A DNA stretch of 60,000 bases from Cristatella mucedo (lineage: Eukaryota > Bryozoa > Phylactolaemata > Cristatellidae), in contig WPIO01000065.1 of NCBI GenBank assembly GCA_009760855.2, positions 571,001 through 631,000 on the forward strand. The letters run 5' to 3'. This document shows, piece after piece, positions 1-33,683 of this stretch (positions are counted from its first letter, which is position 1; each line of letters opens with the position of its first letter). The notes under the pieces are model-generated. The model did not search any database, was not told the origin of the DNA, and worked only from the letters and a program-made list of their open reading frames with translations. The position numbers and the translations under genes were made by a program.

Positions 1-19
1 TTGCAGTGCCAGCTCCGTG

Positions 20-1205
20 CATTTTATTTGTAAATGATGCAGCAAAGAGTTTCCTGGAGGCTGTGTGTTTCTATGCTTTGGTGAAGCGAATATCCGACTT
101 TTTCTCACTAACTACTCGGTGTTTGATAGTCCTCAAACGTCACATCACTGGTTCTAATGAGCTTTCGCTAAAACCACTCACTAAAATAAGATGTGAATGT
201 AGGATTGCACTCTGAATCCGCTGAGATACAATCTAGACAAAGTCTGTGATACTCTGATTGAGATATTCGAAGATACGAGTCAGCAAGAATTGGCTGGAGC
301 TACGACGAGATCTGAAGCGAAAAAACTGGCCAATAACATAGCTTAATTTCCATTTGTAGTATCGCTTCTAAACTGGTGCAACATTTTGTTTGAGGTCAAT
401 GTCACCTTCAAAGTTCTACGGCAGACATTAACTGACTCGAGACTGGGAGTTAAACAGCGGGAAAATACCAAAAAGTATATCAGTACTCTCCGAAGTGAAG
501 AGAGCACACGTAAAATATTGGCAGATGCAACTCATTCATTCTCCAACTGGCTTAAGAGTTGGAGATTGAAACCCTTTTGAAGCAAATCGACAATTAAAGA
601 GAGAAGGCTGTTTGATTATGAAGCCCAGGATGAGGCTGTACAGGGTACCAAAGGAGAGCTATACGGTTAACTTGGATTACGCTGATCTAAATGTGGTAGC
701 AGAACCTATAACAGAAAGGTTCAATCAGATTTGAAAACAGTACATTGTTTGGGATCCTGTATGATATCTTCAAGATTTACGTTATACTCACAAATGATAT
801 CCTTGGTGAGTACAAGTCTCTGGAGCAGTCTTTTACTCGTGGAGACAGCAAGGATTTAGATGGAGAGGAACTGTGCGGTGAGCTGCGAGCCATTACCAGG
901 AGGCTTTCACAGTCTATGAATCCTTAGGAGGTCAGGAAATTTCTATTGCAGCATAAATTGATAGAACTTTTTCACAATCTTTCAGGGGCACTGCAAATTT
1001 TATTGACTAGGCCGATTTCAGTGGCCAGAGGATAAATAAGTTCTTAAAAGTTTAAACGAATACACAATTTTCCTCGTTCAACGATGTGCTAAGAAAAGGC
1101 TGGCTTGGCCATAATTTCTCTTGAATCAGGTTTAGCATATTCTCTTGACATTAAAGAAATTTTCAGCGGTTTTCCCAAGAAAAAAAATCAAGGAAAGGCA
1201 CTCCT
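20..1205 (+). pseudogene. DUF4371 / hAT-dimerisation (ZMYM1-like) protein, broken C-terminal part
   Basis: Reading across frames on the plus strand gives a recognisable C-terminal half of the TTF-type/DUF4371 family (zinc finger MYM-type protein 1-like, derived from hAT transposases). Conserved pieces include NLDKVCDTLIEIFE near 240-280, NTKKYISTLRSEES near 465-505, GELRAITRRLSQSMNP near 880-925 and the hAT dimerisation stretch LLTRPISVARG near 1000-1030, followed by GLAIISLESGLAYSLDIKEI near 1105-1155. The frame is broken by in-frame stops (for example at 345 and 577) and by shifts between blocks, so no single open frame remains. The N-terminal part lies outside the window. An AATAAA signal stands at about 1254. 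I recognise the family from the dimerisation motif order; whether it was a transposon or a domesticated gene cannot be told here. Confidence 0.8.
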
Positions 1206-1284
1206 GTATATATGAACGCATGTTATTTATCTATGTCTGCGAGTCTTTACGGTAATAAAGAATTTAAACATTGCAAATTGGGTT

Positions 1285-1626
1285 TTATTGTATGATGGGT
1301 AGACGGAGGAGGGCGTGAGTGGGACGGAGTGCACAAGATATCTGATCTCGCCTAGGGCACCAAAATGCCTTGCGTTCATAGATTCCCTCAAACGCAGGGC
1401 TAACGCGTTTTCTATAGAGGTCGCTAATGCGGTGGACAGAGCGGCGCCTTCCGCGCGCGCGCTCTTTCAGAGGGTTGTAAAGCGACTGCCTTGCACTTTT
1501 TACTTTCAGGATGCCAAAAACAAGGATATAAATTTCTTTCAAACGAGTGGGTCGAAAGAAGCCAGCGGCCTTCGGTAAGTCACGGATTGTCGGGCGCTCC
1601 AAAAGGGGAGAATTGGAGATCGACAA
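1285..1626 (-). other. Unidentified antisense open frame ending on a poly(A) signal
   Basis: A 113-codon minus-strand frame, rich in Arg and Lys, ends with a TAA that overlaps an AATAAA hexamer. I do not recognise the protein. The same stretch has, on the plus strand, a strong acceptor (tactttcag) and donor (GTAAGT) framing 1510-1574, so it could equally hold a 5' untranslated exon of the GUCD1 gene that starts 440 bp downstream. Neither reading is proven. Confidence 0.2.
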
Positions 1627-2017
1627 TTTTTGGAATTAGATTGGATTGAATTATTGAATAATTTGATTAAATAATTAGAGAATGACAATTTCTAGAGGAG
1701 CCCACGAATAACCTATACCGGACACAATCTACATACGGTTGATTGAAATCGCGTCTCACCTCTCACGATCACAGTTTACCGCAGTGCCGCGGGAGCGTCG
1801 AAAATTGCCGCGGCCCACTGGTGTCTTCTCCAGGAGTCTTCTCGGACTAAGTGCGGTGGTGATTACTACAGGACAGCTAAAAAACTTGTCATAAAGGGTG
1901 TCTGAGATAACATTCATAATATTCTCTTAGTTAGATACGTATGCTAATTTTGTACAAATTGATTATGCTACCATTATTAGTAGTTTTACTATTGCGGCGG
2001 TCTGCTTTTCCGCTGTC

Positions 2018-24001
<21,984 letters not shown>

Positions 24002-25370
24002 ACCACATAAGTGTCGCGGACTCCAATCAGTCGCAGACTTCTGCACTGGTGCATCAACTGCTCCGAGGAGCTGCTGTGAGCAACCGGCTGCTGGTCGTGC
24101 CGCATCTGATCACGTGACAGCTCTATCTGGCAGTAGCCCTTTGCGATGAGCCAAACCGAGGCTGAAGCTGCAGTGCTTGTCCTGTATGGATTCTGCTAGT
24201 GCGTGGCAACGATGCCAACATTCTGCACTGCTTATTGCTCCTACGGCCAAACTGTGTGAGTTGACGGGCTAAGAGGGAGCTCTGGTTTGCTTGAGCAGAC
24301 CTGACTGTGCATTGTATGCCTCTGAGCAGCATGTCCAGACTGCTAGCTTAATTGCTGCCCCCTCAGTGCTTCGGTGCCATTCTTGGTCAAAGATGCTCCG
24401 AAGCACATCAAGCCAATCGAACAGGGGGTTGTGCCCTTTGGTCCCTACCTCATCTATGCGTCAGCAGCCGTGCTCCAAATATGGCTACCTCCTCGCTTGC
24501 GATTGCTCTCCCTGTTGCTGTGGCCCAGGGTAAACTTGCTCAAAGATGCAACATAACGTTTGCTGCAGCCGAGCTTTTGCTTGCGTTTCTACGTGCTTGG
24601 CATCGGTGCAGGTTGCCAGTGTGCTGGTGTGAAAAGTGTTGGTGTGCAGGTGTTGCTTGTGTGTTGATCAGCGAATGCTCAGCAGCAGTCACATCACCCT
24701 GCCTATTATCGTGATTGCCCATATGCCAGCAGCACACGACCAATGAATCGGCATGGATCTTCGGAGCTTCGCGTCAAACCGATTTAAGTAGATGCGTGCG
24801 CTGTGTCTAGGAGGTCGATGTATGGCCTCTGTCACTGGCTGGGCCGGGTCAACAAGGCTGCATTGAGCTGTGCTGCATCACAAGTGAGGGTGTATGTACG
24901 TCTGTGAAATGTCAGAATTCATAGGCGTTCACTGCTTTATCATTTAATTGACATATACTGTGCAATTTTGTTGCCAACTTTGAGAAAATGGGTCGTGATC
25001 CTATTTGTAGAGTGGTTTTGCGTGCTTTACACCTCTCTCACATTGTTTTCTATGTAGGCTACGATCATACAAAAACTCGTACTGATCGATGTTTTAGACG
25101 ATTCTGATTGCAAATGCTCACAGTGCTTGCACATCTCTACTTCAGGCACCATAATTACAGTATATTGAACGATGTAGCAGAAGCTTACGGCTTTACGGTC
25201 AGCAATGTCATTACAATGGCAAGCTGGCCATCATGATTGTAGTTAGAGTGCACTGAATCAGAAGCCGATGCTGCCGCTCGTACACATGCTTTTGTGAACG
25301 GCCTGTAAGGGATCAAAATGCCATCTGCGTTCTGTAGATTTACAATGTGTTAATAGGGTTCTTCTTTCAG
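24002..25370. other. GUCD1 3' flank
   Basis: Holds the 3' UTR and flank of GUCD1. I found no convincing AATAAA near the stop codon. Frames of 60-120 codons here match nothing. A chance stretch at 25065-25110 reads VLIDVLDDSDCKCSQC. Confidence 0.4.
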
Positions 25371-25378
25371 CTTCTACT

Positions 25379-25406
25379 TTCCCTTCTCTCTCTCTCTTTG
25401 TCCCCT

Positions 25407-25458
<52 letters not shown>
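25379..25458. repeat. (CT)n microsatellite
   Basis: Imperfect then perfect CT run upstream of the palindrome. Confidence 0.97.
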
Positions 25459-25460
<2 letters not shown>

Positions 25461-25491
25461 CTGTCTAGAAGTACAGTATAGGTGTTGTATG

Positions 25492-25680
<189 letters not shown>

Positions 25681-25777
25681 ACTATCAATTAAAGCGAGAA
25701 AGTCCTTTCGTCACCCGTCACACACTTATGTCCCTTGGCAAGATGGCACACTAATGTCGCGAGGCTTATGTACAGTT

Positions 25778-25935
25778 TTGGTGAACCGTGATGACACACT
25801 AGGTGAGGCGGTCACGACCGAGGTCATGGGTTTGAATCCTGTGGTGGGCGATCCTTTATTGCCGCTGCAAGCGGTGGTGATAGCCGTAAAGGCTCTTCTG
25901 TCGCTATACAAAAGAGGCTGTTAAATCAGCTAGTA
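25778..25935 (+). mobile_element. tRNA-derived SINE
   Basis: Plus-strand copy with box B GGGTTTGAATCCTG (25829-25842). The body (GTGGTGATAGCCGTAAAGGC then TCTTCTGTCGCTATACAAAA) ends GTTAAATCAGCTAG. The head is of the GTGATGGCACA..AAGGCGGT subtype shared with 39107-39272. Confidence 0.9.
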
Positions 25936-26514
25936 TTTTATTTCAACGGTGACTCAGCAAAGTGAGTCCATATGCTCACTAGATGTATACTGATTATACA
26001 TGTTATATATAGATATTTATACATATATGTGTATGTATATATATATATTTATATTTATATTTATATAGTTATAACCGCTTACGTTCAGTATTGTATTTCT
26101 ACTATGACTCGGCGAAGCGTGTCCACAGGCTCACTTGACGACAAAAAGCAGTGTACCTAGAGGTAGTAGACGTGTAAATTTATGTACGGTGGGTTTCTAC
26201 TATGACTTAAGTGAAGCGAGTCCATGGGCTCAGTCGTATATATATGTGTGTGTGTGTATGTGTGTGTGCGCGTGCGTGCGTGTGTATAGTCATAGCCCAA
26301 GTACCTACACCAGTCCCCTCATACAATGATGTTCGAGACGATTTACCAGCGCTAAAAAGCCAAAAAAAACACCAAGACAAGCAAACTCGCCTTTGTGAAA
26401 ATCAATAATGGCTACTAGTAACGTGAGTACACACAAACAAATGCAAAGTACTCGAATAGCAGAGGCCTTCATCCTAACTATTGTAATGTCGCTGTGAGAG
26501 TAGTCTACTGCTGC

Positions 26515-26715
26515 CGGCTATTACGCATCCTTTCCTAAGCTGCTACTTCCATGCTACTCACTACCTCAACTGCCCTCCTGACTCAGCTAAGGTTCTCACT
26601 TTCTGCTTCGTGCGTAGAAGTCTGTTGGCTACCGAATGCGTACCAAAAGCCGCTTAGGCTGTGAGTTTGCTGTATCAAACTCCTGCATGACACTCACATA
26701 GTCTTTGTGGCTTTT
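26515..26715 (+). mobile_element. LINE family B, 3' UTR fragment
   Basis: Shares CATGCTACTCACTACCTCAA, CTACCGAATGCGTACCAAAA and AAGCCGCTTAGGCTGTGAGT with the family-B copies at 48600-49440 and 49530-50590. Confidence 0.85.
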
Positions 26716-26989
26716 TTAAGTCACAGACGTGATATATTTACGCATATATATATATTTATTTATTTACTTACGTTTATATGAACACATGAATATTAAGGTA
26801 TAGCTCACTCCCTGGCTTCTTTCGTTAAAAAAGTCGGTGTTAGGTACAAGATTTTATGTGGAAAGAGTGCCGCTCTGCTCATCATTAAGCCGCCGATGAT
26901 TTGACGGGCTGAGTTCGGAAATGTTTTAGACATCTGCTATCGGTGCCGGGGACCTGGTTTAACAATTCATATGGAAGGAGCATTGGTGG

Positions 26990-27385
26990 GAGGTAATGGT
27001 GAGCATTTAACTCTCTTTTAAATTTCGCAGCATGTCATAATGCCAGTAGGGATTTAATTCCAGGCGTAAAGAGAATAAGAGCTGAAGGCACGGCCTTAAA
27101 ATGGTTCATGTTTAATTTAGTTAGGAAAACGCCTAAACGGCTTAAGTCAGAAGAATAGGTGATACGATGTCTGGCCTGATTGGGAGGTAGTTCGGATAGG
27201 TTGACGGGTGCATGCAAATTAGGGGGCCTAAAGGTCAGTGAGTAAACCTAGGAGTCGCACTTCTGCTTGATGGGAAGCTTGAGCCAAGGATAGCAGTCGT
27301 TTATCGTGGCAGATTCTATGCTCACGACAGACGGGGTTCGCAGCCGAGTCTTGCACCAACGGCAAGGGAGTTATTGCACAGGCAG
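26990..27385 (-). mobile_element. L2-type LINE, RT C-terminal fragment without tail
   Basis: The minus strand reads LHAPVNLSELPPNQARHRIT (27150-27215) and an ARLVCREHRICHDKRLL-like block near 27300-27350 in another frame. It carries shifts and stops. Confidence 0.75.
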
Positions 27386-28080
27386 GAAAAAAGATAGTAT
27401 TAAGGTGCGGCCGACAATTTAGCCGATTTGACCTTGTCCGTTTTTTATAGCAGCTTGCTAGGCGATACATGTTAGCTGGTTTGTAATGTATTCGTCTACG
27501 GCGAAAGATGCTCTGCAGAAATACCTACTAGCTCCCATAAAAACCGGTGGGCAGTTCAAATGCCTAGTGCTGCGGTTGTGCTGTCTTTATCCGGCAAATC
27601 GCAGATTTCTGAAGAGGTTCTGCTGGGTACTTGAAAGTGCTTTTGTCGTACCTGAACAATTCCAAAGGAAACAGGGCATCGAATGGTCTATTCCAAAGAA
27701 ATTAAGTTATTGCATGTCTAGGCTATATACTGCTCATACACCCACATATTTGTGCATGCATTTATTTATTTTTCCTATGCCGAAACTGACACTGCTTGTA
27801 CCGCTGGTTGACTAGACCCATCATTCAAGTCTCCTGTTATGTACCGGAATGTGTATCGAAACGTACTGCAGGGTAGCTGTTTGAGAAAAGGTAAAGCCAC
27901 CAATTAAGCCCATTAAGTGAGCATCTTGGCTTGCAGAATATATCTTTAGAAATTGTTGCTCGATAACCTAAGTCGGCCTCTATAAGGAAAAATTCTCTGC
28001 ACTGTTTTACCCAGACGTCGGGGCAAAATCGAGTGGTTTCCCGGTACGGATCGTGTACCTGCAATCATGATGCAAGTGAA
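27386..28080. other. No recognised feature
   Basis: A 109-codon plus frame at 27486-27815 shows no known domain. Confidence 0.4.
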
Positions 28081-28082
28081 AC

Positions 28083-28085
<3 letters not shown>

Positions 28086-28153
<68 letters not shown>
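28086..28153. repeat. (CT)n microsatellite
   Basis: About 34 CT units. Confidence 0.98.
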
Positions 28154-28157
<4 letters not shown>

Positions 28158-28984
28158 AAGACTAAGATGCAAAACAAAGACAGAGGATTCCTTCGGTTAT
28201 CTAGCCCCAATAGGTAACAACTAAGCCAGTAGAGATACACCCTCCCGAAAAATGTGTGTTGACAGCTGGAAAAGACTACGCTTTTCTGCAATTCAAGAAA
28301 CAGCTGTGAATCCTAATCCAAAAGATGACGCAGCCAAGAAATGGCATTACCACGTTTCGAGGCTTCCACGAGCTTGCTGCTCTGCCAGTGGCTAAGTTGC
28401 AGCCGTAGTGTTGACCACGCGTGGCATGCCTATGATTGATTTGGATAGTAACTCGACTGGCTTATTCTGTCACAGTCAAGGGTGGCGGGTTAAGTCGTAG
28501 GACTTGCAGCTTATGGGTTAAATCTTGAATTCGAAACTTGCTGGTGGAAGCATTTCACCGGTAGTTGACATAGAGCAATATCTCGTATACGTTTTACTGA
28601 CGGCATTCGGTACGTGATAGCTACCTGAAGGATGGCCTCAAAGCCAGCAGGCTAGAGACTAACATCAACCATCTTCTTAGTTAAGTGATGCAAATTAGAC
28701 CCTTAATTAAGAGCTTTTGATGGCACGTGAATATTCTCCTTTGGTCCTGACAGCAGAGCCCACTTCCTGCCACATATACAAGTTCCATTGGCTACTTTAT
28801 CATGTTATACAGATGCTAAGTGGAACTGTAGACTCTAAGAGCTTTAGCAACTTTCATCAGTCTCTCTGCTGCTATTCATATCAAAGAAACTAGTTCGAGT
28901 AGCGGCTGTATTTTCGAACCTGGCAAGTTGGTCAGTTTTTAGACCTAATCACTCAGTCAGCACTGCTAACAGTATAACGATCTC

Positions 28985-29800
28985 CTCTGGAGTGCAAACT
29001 TAGTAATCGTATCTCTGCTTGTTTTGCTGAATATTTCGGCAACGTTTGATACCATTGATGCCCCAGCTCTTCTTCAGTGGCTTTTGTCTCGCCTGGGCAT
29101 CACTGGAACTGCATTGCCACAATATAGGGACCTCCAAGCTCGGTGGGAGATCTCAGAGCGTCGATGCCAGCGTTCGTAAGTCATCATCCATGGCGCCTCT
29201 AAAGTATGGGCTCTGACCCCAGGACTCTGTGCACAGGGACCATTTAGAGTCACAGTTCATACTCCTCTAACTCGTGCTTGCCGATTTAATTGCAGAGCAC
29301 ACACTAGCCTCTCATTTTTATTCCGATTATCTATCTTTTCTTGTATCCATCGCAACATTCTAGCACGTCAAACTCTCTCAACTCCCTTGCTGCGTGTATT
29401 GCTGATATTCGTATTTGGATGACAACAAAATTTCTCAATTGAATGACAATAGAGCCAACTTACTAGTTGTGGGCAAACCTGGTAACTCAGAAATTGGAAA
29501 ACCCATCCCTCAAAATCAACTCTGCCAGCATATCCCCTATAGCCTCTGCACGAAATATGAGTGTCCTGTCCCAATGTGACCTTTCACTAGACGACAACAT
29601 CAGCTGCCCAGTGGGGTCGACCTACTTTCAGCTTCGCAATAATGCGAAAAATTCGAGCCTACTTAGGGATACTATATCCAAGTTGGTCCGTGCTGTTGTT
29701 ACACCTCGTCTCGACGTCTGTAACTCACTCCTTGCAGGTCTTCCGACCACTGCAATGTGACTCTAAGCTCTGCAGCTAGGCTCGCCGCAGCGGACGCAGG
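28985..29800 (+). mobile_element. L2-type LINE, decayed RT fragment
   Basis: Plus-strand RT relic: motif A (ISATFDTIDAPALLQWLLSR near 29030-29090), motif C region destroyed (29310-29330), SLDDNISCPVGSTYFQLRNN at 29582-29641, and TPRLDVCNSLLAGLP at 29701-29745. It ends abruptly near 29800 with no tail. Confidence 0.85.
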
Positions 29801-30352
29801 TTGAACCAAAGTGATATGTAATCTCCCCTCTTGCGACGAGCTCGATCCAGATCTCGGTGCTGAGACCACGACCACCGCCCCACCCCTGCGCATGCCGATC
29901 TACGATCTGTTATTGTCAGCACATTTCTCGAGCCCGCTAGACACGGATGGGCGCCAGTTCCCGACGTTGCAAGAGGGTGTTTCGAGACGGCGCCTCAAGC
30001 CCGCAACGGAACAGCCCGTTTGCTTCTGCGAAAAGCAAAATCTATATGCGGCTCCGGCTCGTTACACTCCCTACGGAGAGCACAAGGAAAGCTCGCGGAA
30101 GAGGCGATGAGCCGAGCCCCACTCCCGCCTGGCGAAGAACGTGCTCGCTTCTATAGAGCCCGCCGCCGCCGAGATTCGCGACTCGACGGAGACTCTCGTC
30201 GGGCCGGCTTCGCCGCCGCCGGAGCTCGGCGAACAAACCAGCTCTCAAGAGGCGAGTTCGGCTCGTAGCGAGCTAGAAGCTAGAAAGACGCACTCGCTGC
30301 CTGCCGCGCTCAGGGAGCGTGCAGCCTGACTGCACATACGGTGTAAAGTAAA
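29801..30352. other. GC- and CpG-rich stretch, no gene recognised
   Basis: From about 29840 to 30330 all frames are Arg/Ala/Pro-rich and open on both strands, as expected of GC-rich DNA. No splice-consistent product was recognised. Confidence 0.4.
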
Positions 30353-30514
30353 GGCTAGCTGATTTAGCAGCCTCGTCTATGTAGCGGCAGAAGAGCCGCA
30401 GTGGCTGCCACCGCTGCTTGCAGACGATAATACAGGACCAGCCGCTGCGCGACTCGAACCCACGATGTGGGCTCTAAGAGCGAGCGAGCGCTTTGCATCC
30501 GGGGCCACAGGCCG
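30353..30514 (-). mobile_element. tRNA-derived SINE
   Basis: Minus-strand copy in a GC-shifted form: body 30353-30440, box B GGGTTCGAGTCGC (minus) near 30448-30462, head to about 30514. Confidence 0.85.
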
Positions 30515-31257
30515 AGCCTTAACTCGGCACTGGAGCACACGGACTCCATCGGCTTTCGAGGCCTGCCGGACGATATTTTACACTAAAAGAAAGCTGACAG
30601 GCGGTCGGCTAAGCGAATGGCATCTTTTGGTGGACGAAGTAGAAACACAAGGTCAACTGCCGGTGCGAACGCTTTTTCTGGGTTCTGTTTATCGAGGGCT
30701 CGGGCTGCACCGCTTAGGAGCTGCCGTTGCATCTCGCTCCGAGCTCTGCCCGCAGACTGAGACTTCTTGCGCTTGAAAAGACGGAGCTTGAAATTCGAAG
30801 AAAAGTGGGAAGCACTCTCCCCATCGGGATAGATGCGAGTGCCCCGAATGCTTAGTAGCCTTAGCTAAAAAAAAAAAGTAGCTACGAAACAACAGAGTCT
30901 CAGCGAAGCGTGACCCAGCACTGCCGTTTCTAATGTCGAGCGTGCAGTGGTGGCCCGACGATTGTGTAAAGTCACAGCACGAAGCCTCTGCTCTTTCAGC
31001 CGAAACAAAAGGCAGCTGTAAGCAAAGAATTGTCCGGACGACGAATTGGAAGACGAACATGTCAGGGCGAACAGGTGCTCGCTCTGCTGCAGATAGAGCG
31101 GAGCATGTCGGCAGCTCTGGCTAGATCATCTCAAGTTCTTATCCAGAAGCGTGGGCATTCACAGTCTCCCAACGAAAGTGATGATAAAGTAACGGCGATC
31201 TCATAGGGAATCCCCTACTCCGTGAATATGCGCTACCGAATTATGCCGGTTAGTAAT

Positions 31258-31995
31258 TGTACCCAGGCTGGGTTCGGTTGGCTGGGACCGGACGGCTATA
31301 GTGAGGGTTAGGGTCACCGGCTAGGCCGGGGTCAGACCTATGCATTGCCGGATGTGTGGTGACGAGAGGTCACCGGGGCTCATGGGTACGAGAAGTTGGC
31401 CAAGTAAGTCATGGTGTTGGAGGCTCCCGGTCTCGCCGAGTTATGCACCTGGATTCGTGCAGGCGTGCTCCAGCGATGCTGCCACGCACACAAGGGAACG
31501 AGTACCCAAGGCCCGAGCGGAGCTGGATAGCTCGCTCGTTGTTGACTTGTGTATACCGCGTTCCCCGTGTAGCGTGTTCGTGACCCCTCCCCCCCCCGTG
31601 TGTTGGCGTCTTTCGGTGGAAGCTTACGACTGTGGTAGTTGTCGACTCGGACTAGCCAGCAGTTGCTCAGCCAGCCGGGTTTTGGACGGCGTACGCTCGT
31701 ACTGTTGGACTCGGAGTCGGTACAACGACAGGACTGCGGAAGCCGACTGACCCCAACTAACACGTTTGTTCGCGCTTGCTGCGTCATCTTGCGCTCCCAT
31801 AGTGTACTATGTATAGGACCCCCCTGTAGACTTGTTTAGTTCCCCTGTTGTTGTTTGCGCATGCGTTATTACGAAGAGGTTTACCCTGACGGCCGCTCGG
31901 CGTACCTAAGCTCGGCGGCATGGCGAGTGGCAGCGTGGCCGGAGTATGGCGGGGTTTGGCAGAAGTTAGCCTCTGACCCCTGGAACTCGGTTACA
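31258..31995. mobile_element. Candidate solo LTR (TG...CA, 4-bp duplication)
   Basis: The segment begins TGTACCCAGG and ends CTCGGTTACA, flanked on both sides by TAAT (31254-31257 and 31996-31999). The ends are imperfect inverted repeats (TGTACCC / GGTTACA). GC-rich 738-bp body without coding content. No second copy in the window, so this rests on termini and duplication only. Confidence 0.5.
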
Positions 31996-32203
31996 TAATT
32001 ATTCAAGATTATGCGATTACACGATAGTTTATTTCCGGGGCCTAATAAAAAGCCGGTGCCCTGAGATATGCAGGCAGTCAGGATTTGACTCGGAGCGTTG
32101 GCATTGGAACTGATTTTAGCTCTCTGCCGCAGAGCCACTGGTTTACGTCGTGGCAGCATTTGAACGCCTGTAACGGCCGCTGCTGTTAAATAGACTTGAC
32201 TGC

Positions 32204-33683
32204 TGTAGCGCCCTGCTGGCCTTGGCTGAATTTTAGCGCGAACAGGAGCTGTTCGGCGCCGGGCTAGAGCCCCTTTGTCCTGGAGCAGTGAGCCAGAGAG
32301 GAGCGTCAGTGCGGTTAGAGAGGAAGCGCTTAAGAGCAAGCCAGGAATCTCTCTGACCAGCGGTGGCGAGTCGGCCTTTAGAATTGGTCCGATACCCGCG
32401 GGAGCGGCTGATTGATGTTGGCTGGCCTGTCAACCTTCGCCATCACTCTGTCCAAAAAGAATCGTCTGGAACCCATTCGCCATTCAAGCTGGACAGAGGG
32501 GACATTCCAGTGGCCTAGTGCCGGTATTAATTCCTTACCGTAATGGGCCATGGTGTCGGGCCCAATACCACTAAGCTCTTGCCCCATTGTCTCAGCTAGG
32601 TATTTAAGAGTCGAGCGACGCTCGCTCTGGGTCTTTAGTATCTTCGTGTCTTTGGTCCGGCTCTGCGCCTCGACGCCGTCGGGCACTCGTTTCTCTGAAA
32701 GCGAGGGAGGAGGGCGGGCTGTTCGCCGGCGATTGACGGAACAGGACGAGACAGTGCTAGGAGGATTCGGTGGACTCCACCGAACACGGTCGTATCGCAC
32801 CCGAGCTGGCATTTTGTGATTCTTTTGTGTGTTGTGTGTGCGCGCTAGCACGCGGTCTCGGCATAGGGATTTGCCGGTGCGAGCTAGGCGTAGTTGGCGT
32901 CTGTGGAGCCCTAGTTCTCCGGATAGGGTTTGGGCTCCGGTTCGCGCTTCAGTGTGGAGAAGTATTTCCTCCGCAGGAGTGCTTGAGTTGGCGTGTGTGG
33001 AGTATTCCTGTCGCACTGGTGGAAACCGAGTCTAGTTCACTGGTCAGGGTTTAGACTCTGGTTCGGGCTCCGTCTATTTGGGTCGTTTCCCATTATACAC
33101 GTAAGCAGACCCCGTGTGAAGAAGTATTTCCTCCGCAGGAGTGCTTAAGTTGGCGTGTGTGGAGTATTCCGGTCGCACTGGTGGAAACCGAGTTCTAGTT
33201 CACCGGTCAGGGTTTAGACTCCGGTACGCGCTTCAGTGCGGAGGAGCATTCCCTCCGCAAGAGTGTTTAAGTTGGCGTGTTTTGGGTATTCCCTTCCACA
33301 GGTGGGAACGGATTCCTAGTTCACCGGTTAGGGTTTAGGGTCCGGGTCGCGCTCAGTGTGGAGGAGTATTCCCTCCGCAGGAGTGTTGGTGCTGTTGAGA
33401 GCGTGCGAGGAGTGTGGAGATAAAGCTGAACTAGACGCGCAGCGACTTTGTGCGCTTGCGAATAAAGTTCAGTAAAATCCCCAATCTGTGTGTGTCGCTT
33501 TCCAACTCACGCCGCGGACTCACGACCCCCCTTTAGTAACGGTAAGCAGGTCAGAGCCAGAAACGCTCGTTTCGTGGCGGCCAGCTTATTGCGCGTAGGC
33601 GCGCACCGAACGGCATTAGGCGATAGGCTACGCCGCTAGGTAAGCGGCAGGTCAAGCTTACCCGCCGAGCCTTCGGCGTTACA
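32204..33683 (+). mobile_element. Solo LTR, family LTR-1, copy A
   Basis: 1480 bp, starting TGTAGCGCCC and ending TTCGGCGTTACA, with CTGC at 32200-32203 and 33684-33687 as target duplication (a 5-bp ACTGC reading is also possible). It contains a TATTTAAGAG box near 32600, an internal tandem array at 32911-33400 and an AATAAA at about 33462, the usual promoter-then-polyA order of an LTR read in plus orientation. It shares nearly its whole length with the inverted copy at 45562-46845. No internal retroviral-type ORF is adjacent. Confidence 0.85.
32911..33400 (+). repeat. Tandem array inside LTR-1 copy A
   Basis: Units start CTAGTTC at 32911, 33032, 33195 and 33316, so the period is 121 bp, with one 163-bp unit carrying about 42 extra bp (GTCTATTTGGGTCGTTTCCC...). 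Copy B has about two units, both of the longer type. Confidence 0.88.

Noticed and set aside
24270-24740. 80-120 codon plus frames downstream of GUCD1
   Set aside because: No domain, no continuity with the gene, ordinary composition for 3' flank.
25037-25125. Possible extra GUCD1-like exon reading KLVLIDVLDDSDCKCSQC
   Set aside because: Resembles exon 5 superficially, but lies after the stop codon, lacks GHVAI and has no matching donor.
29801-30330. CpG-rich block as first exon of an unknown gene
   Set aside because: No conserved protein or consistent splice sites could be found; listed only as GC-rich sequence.
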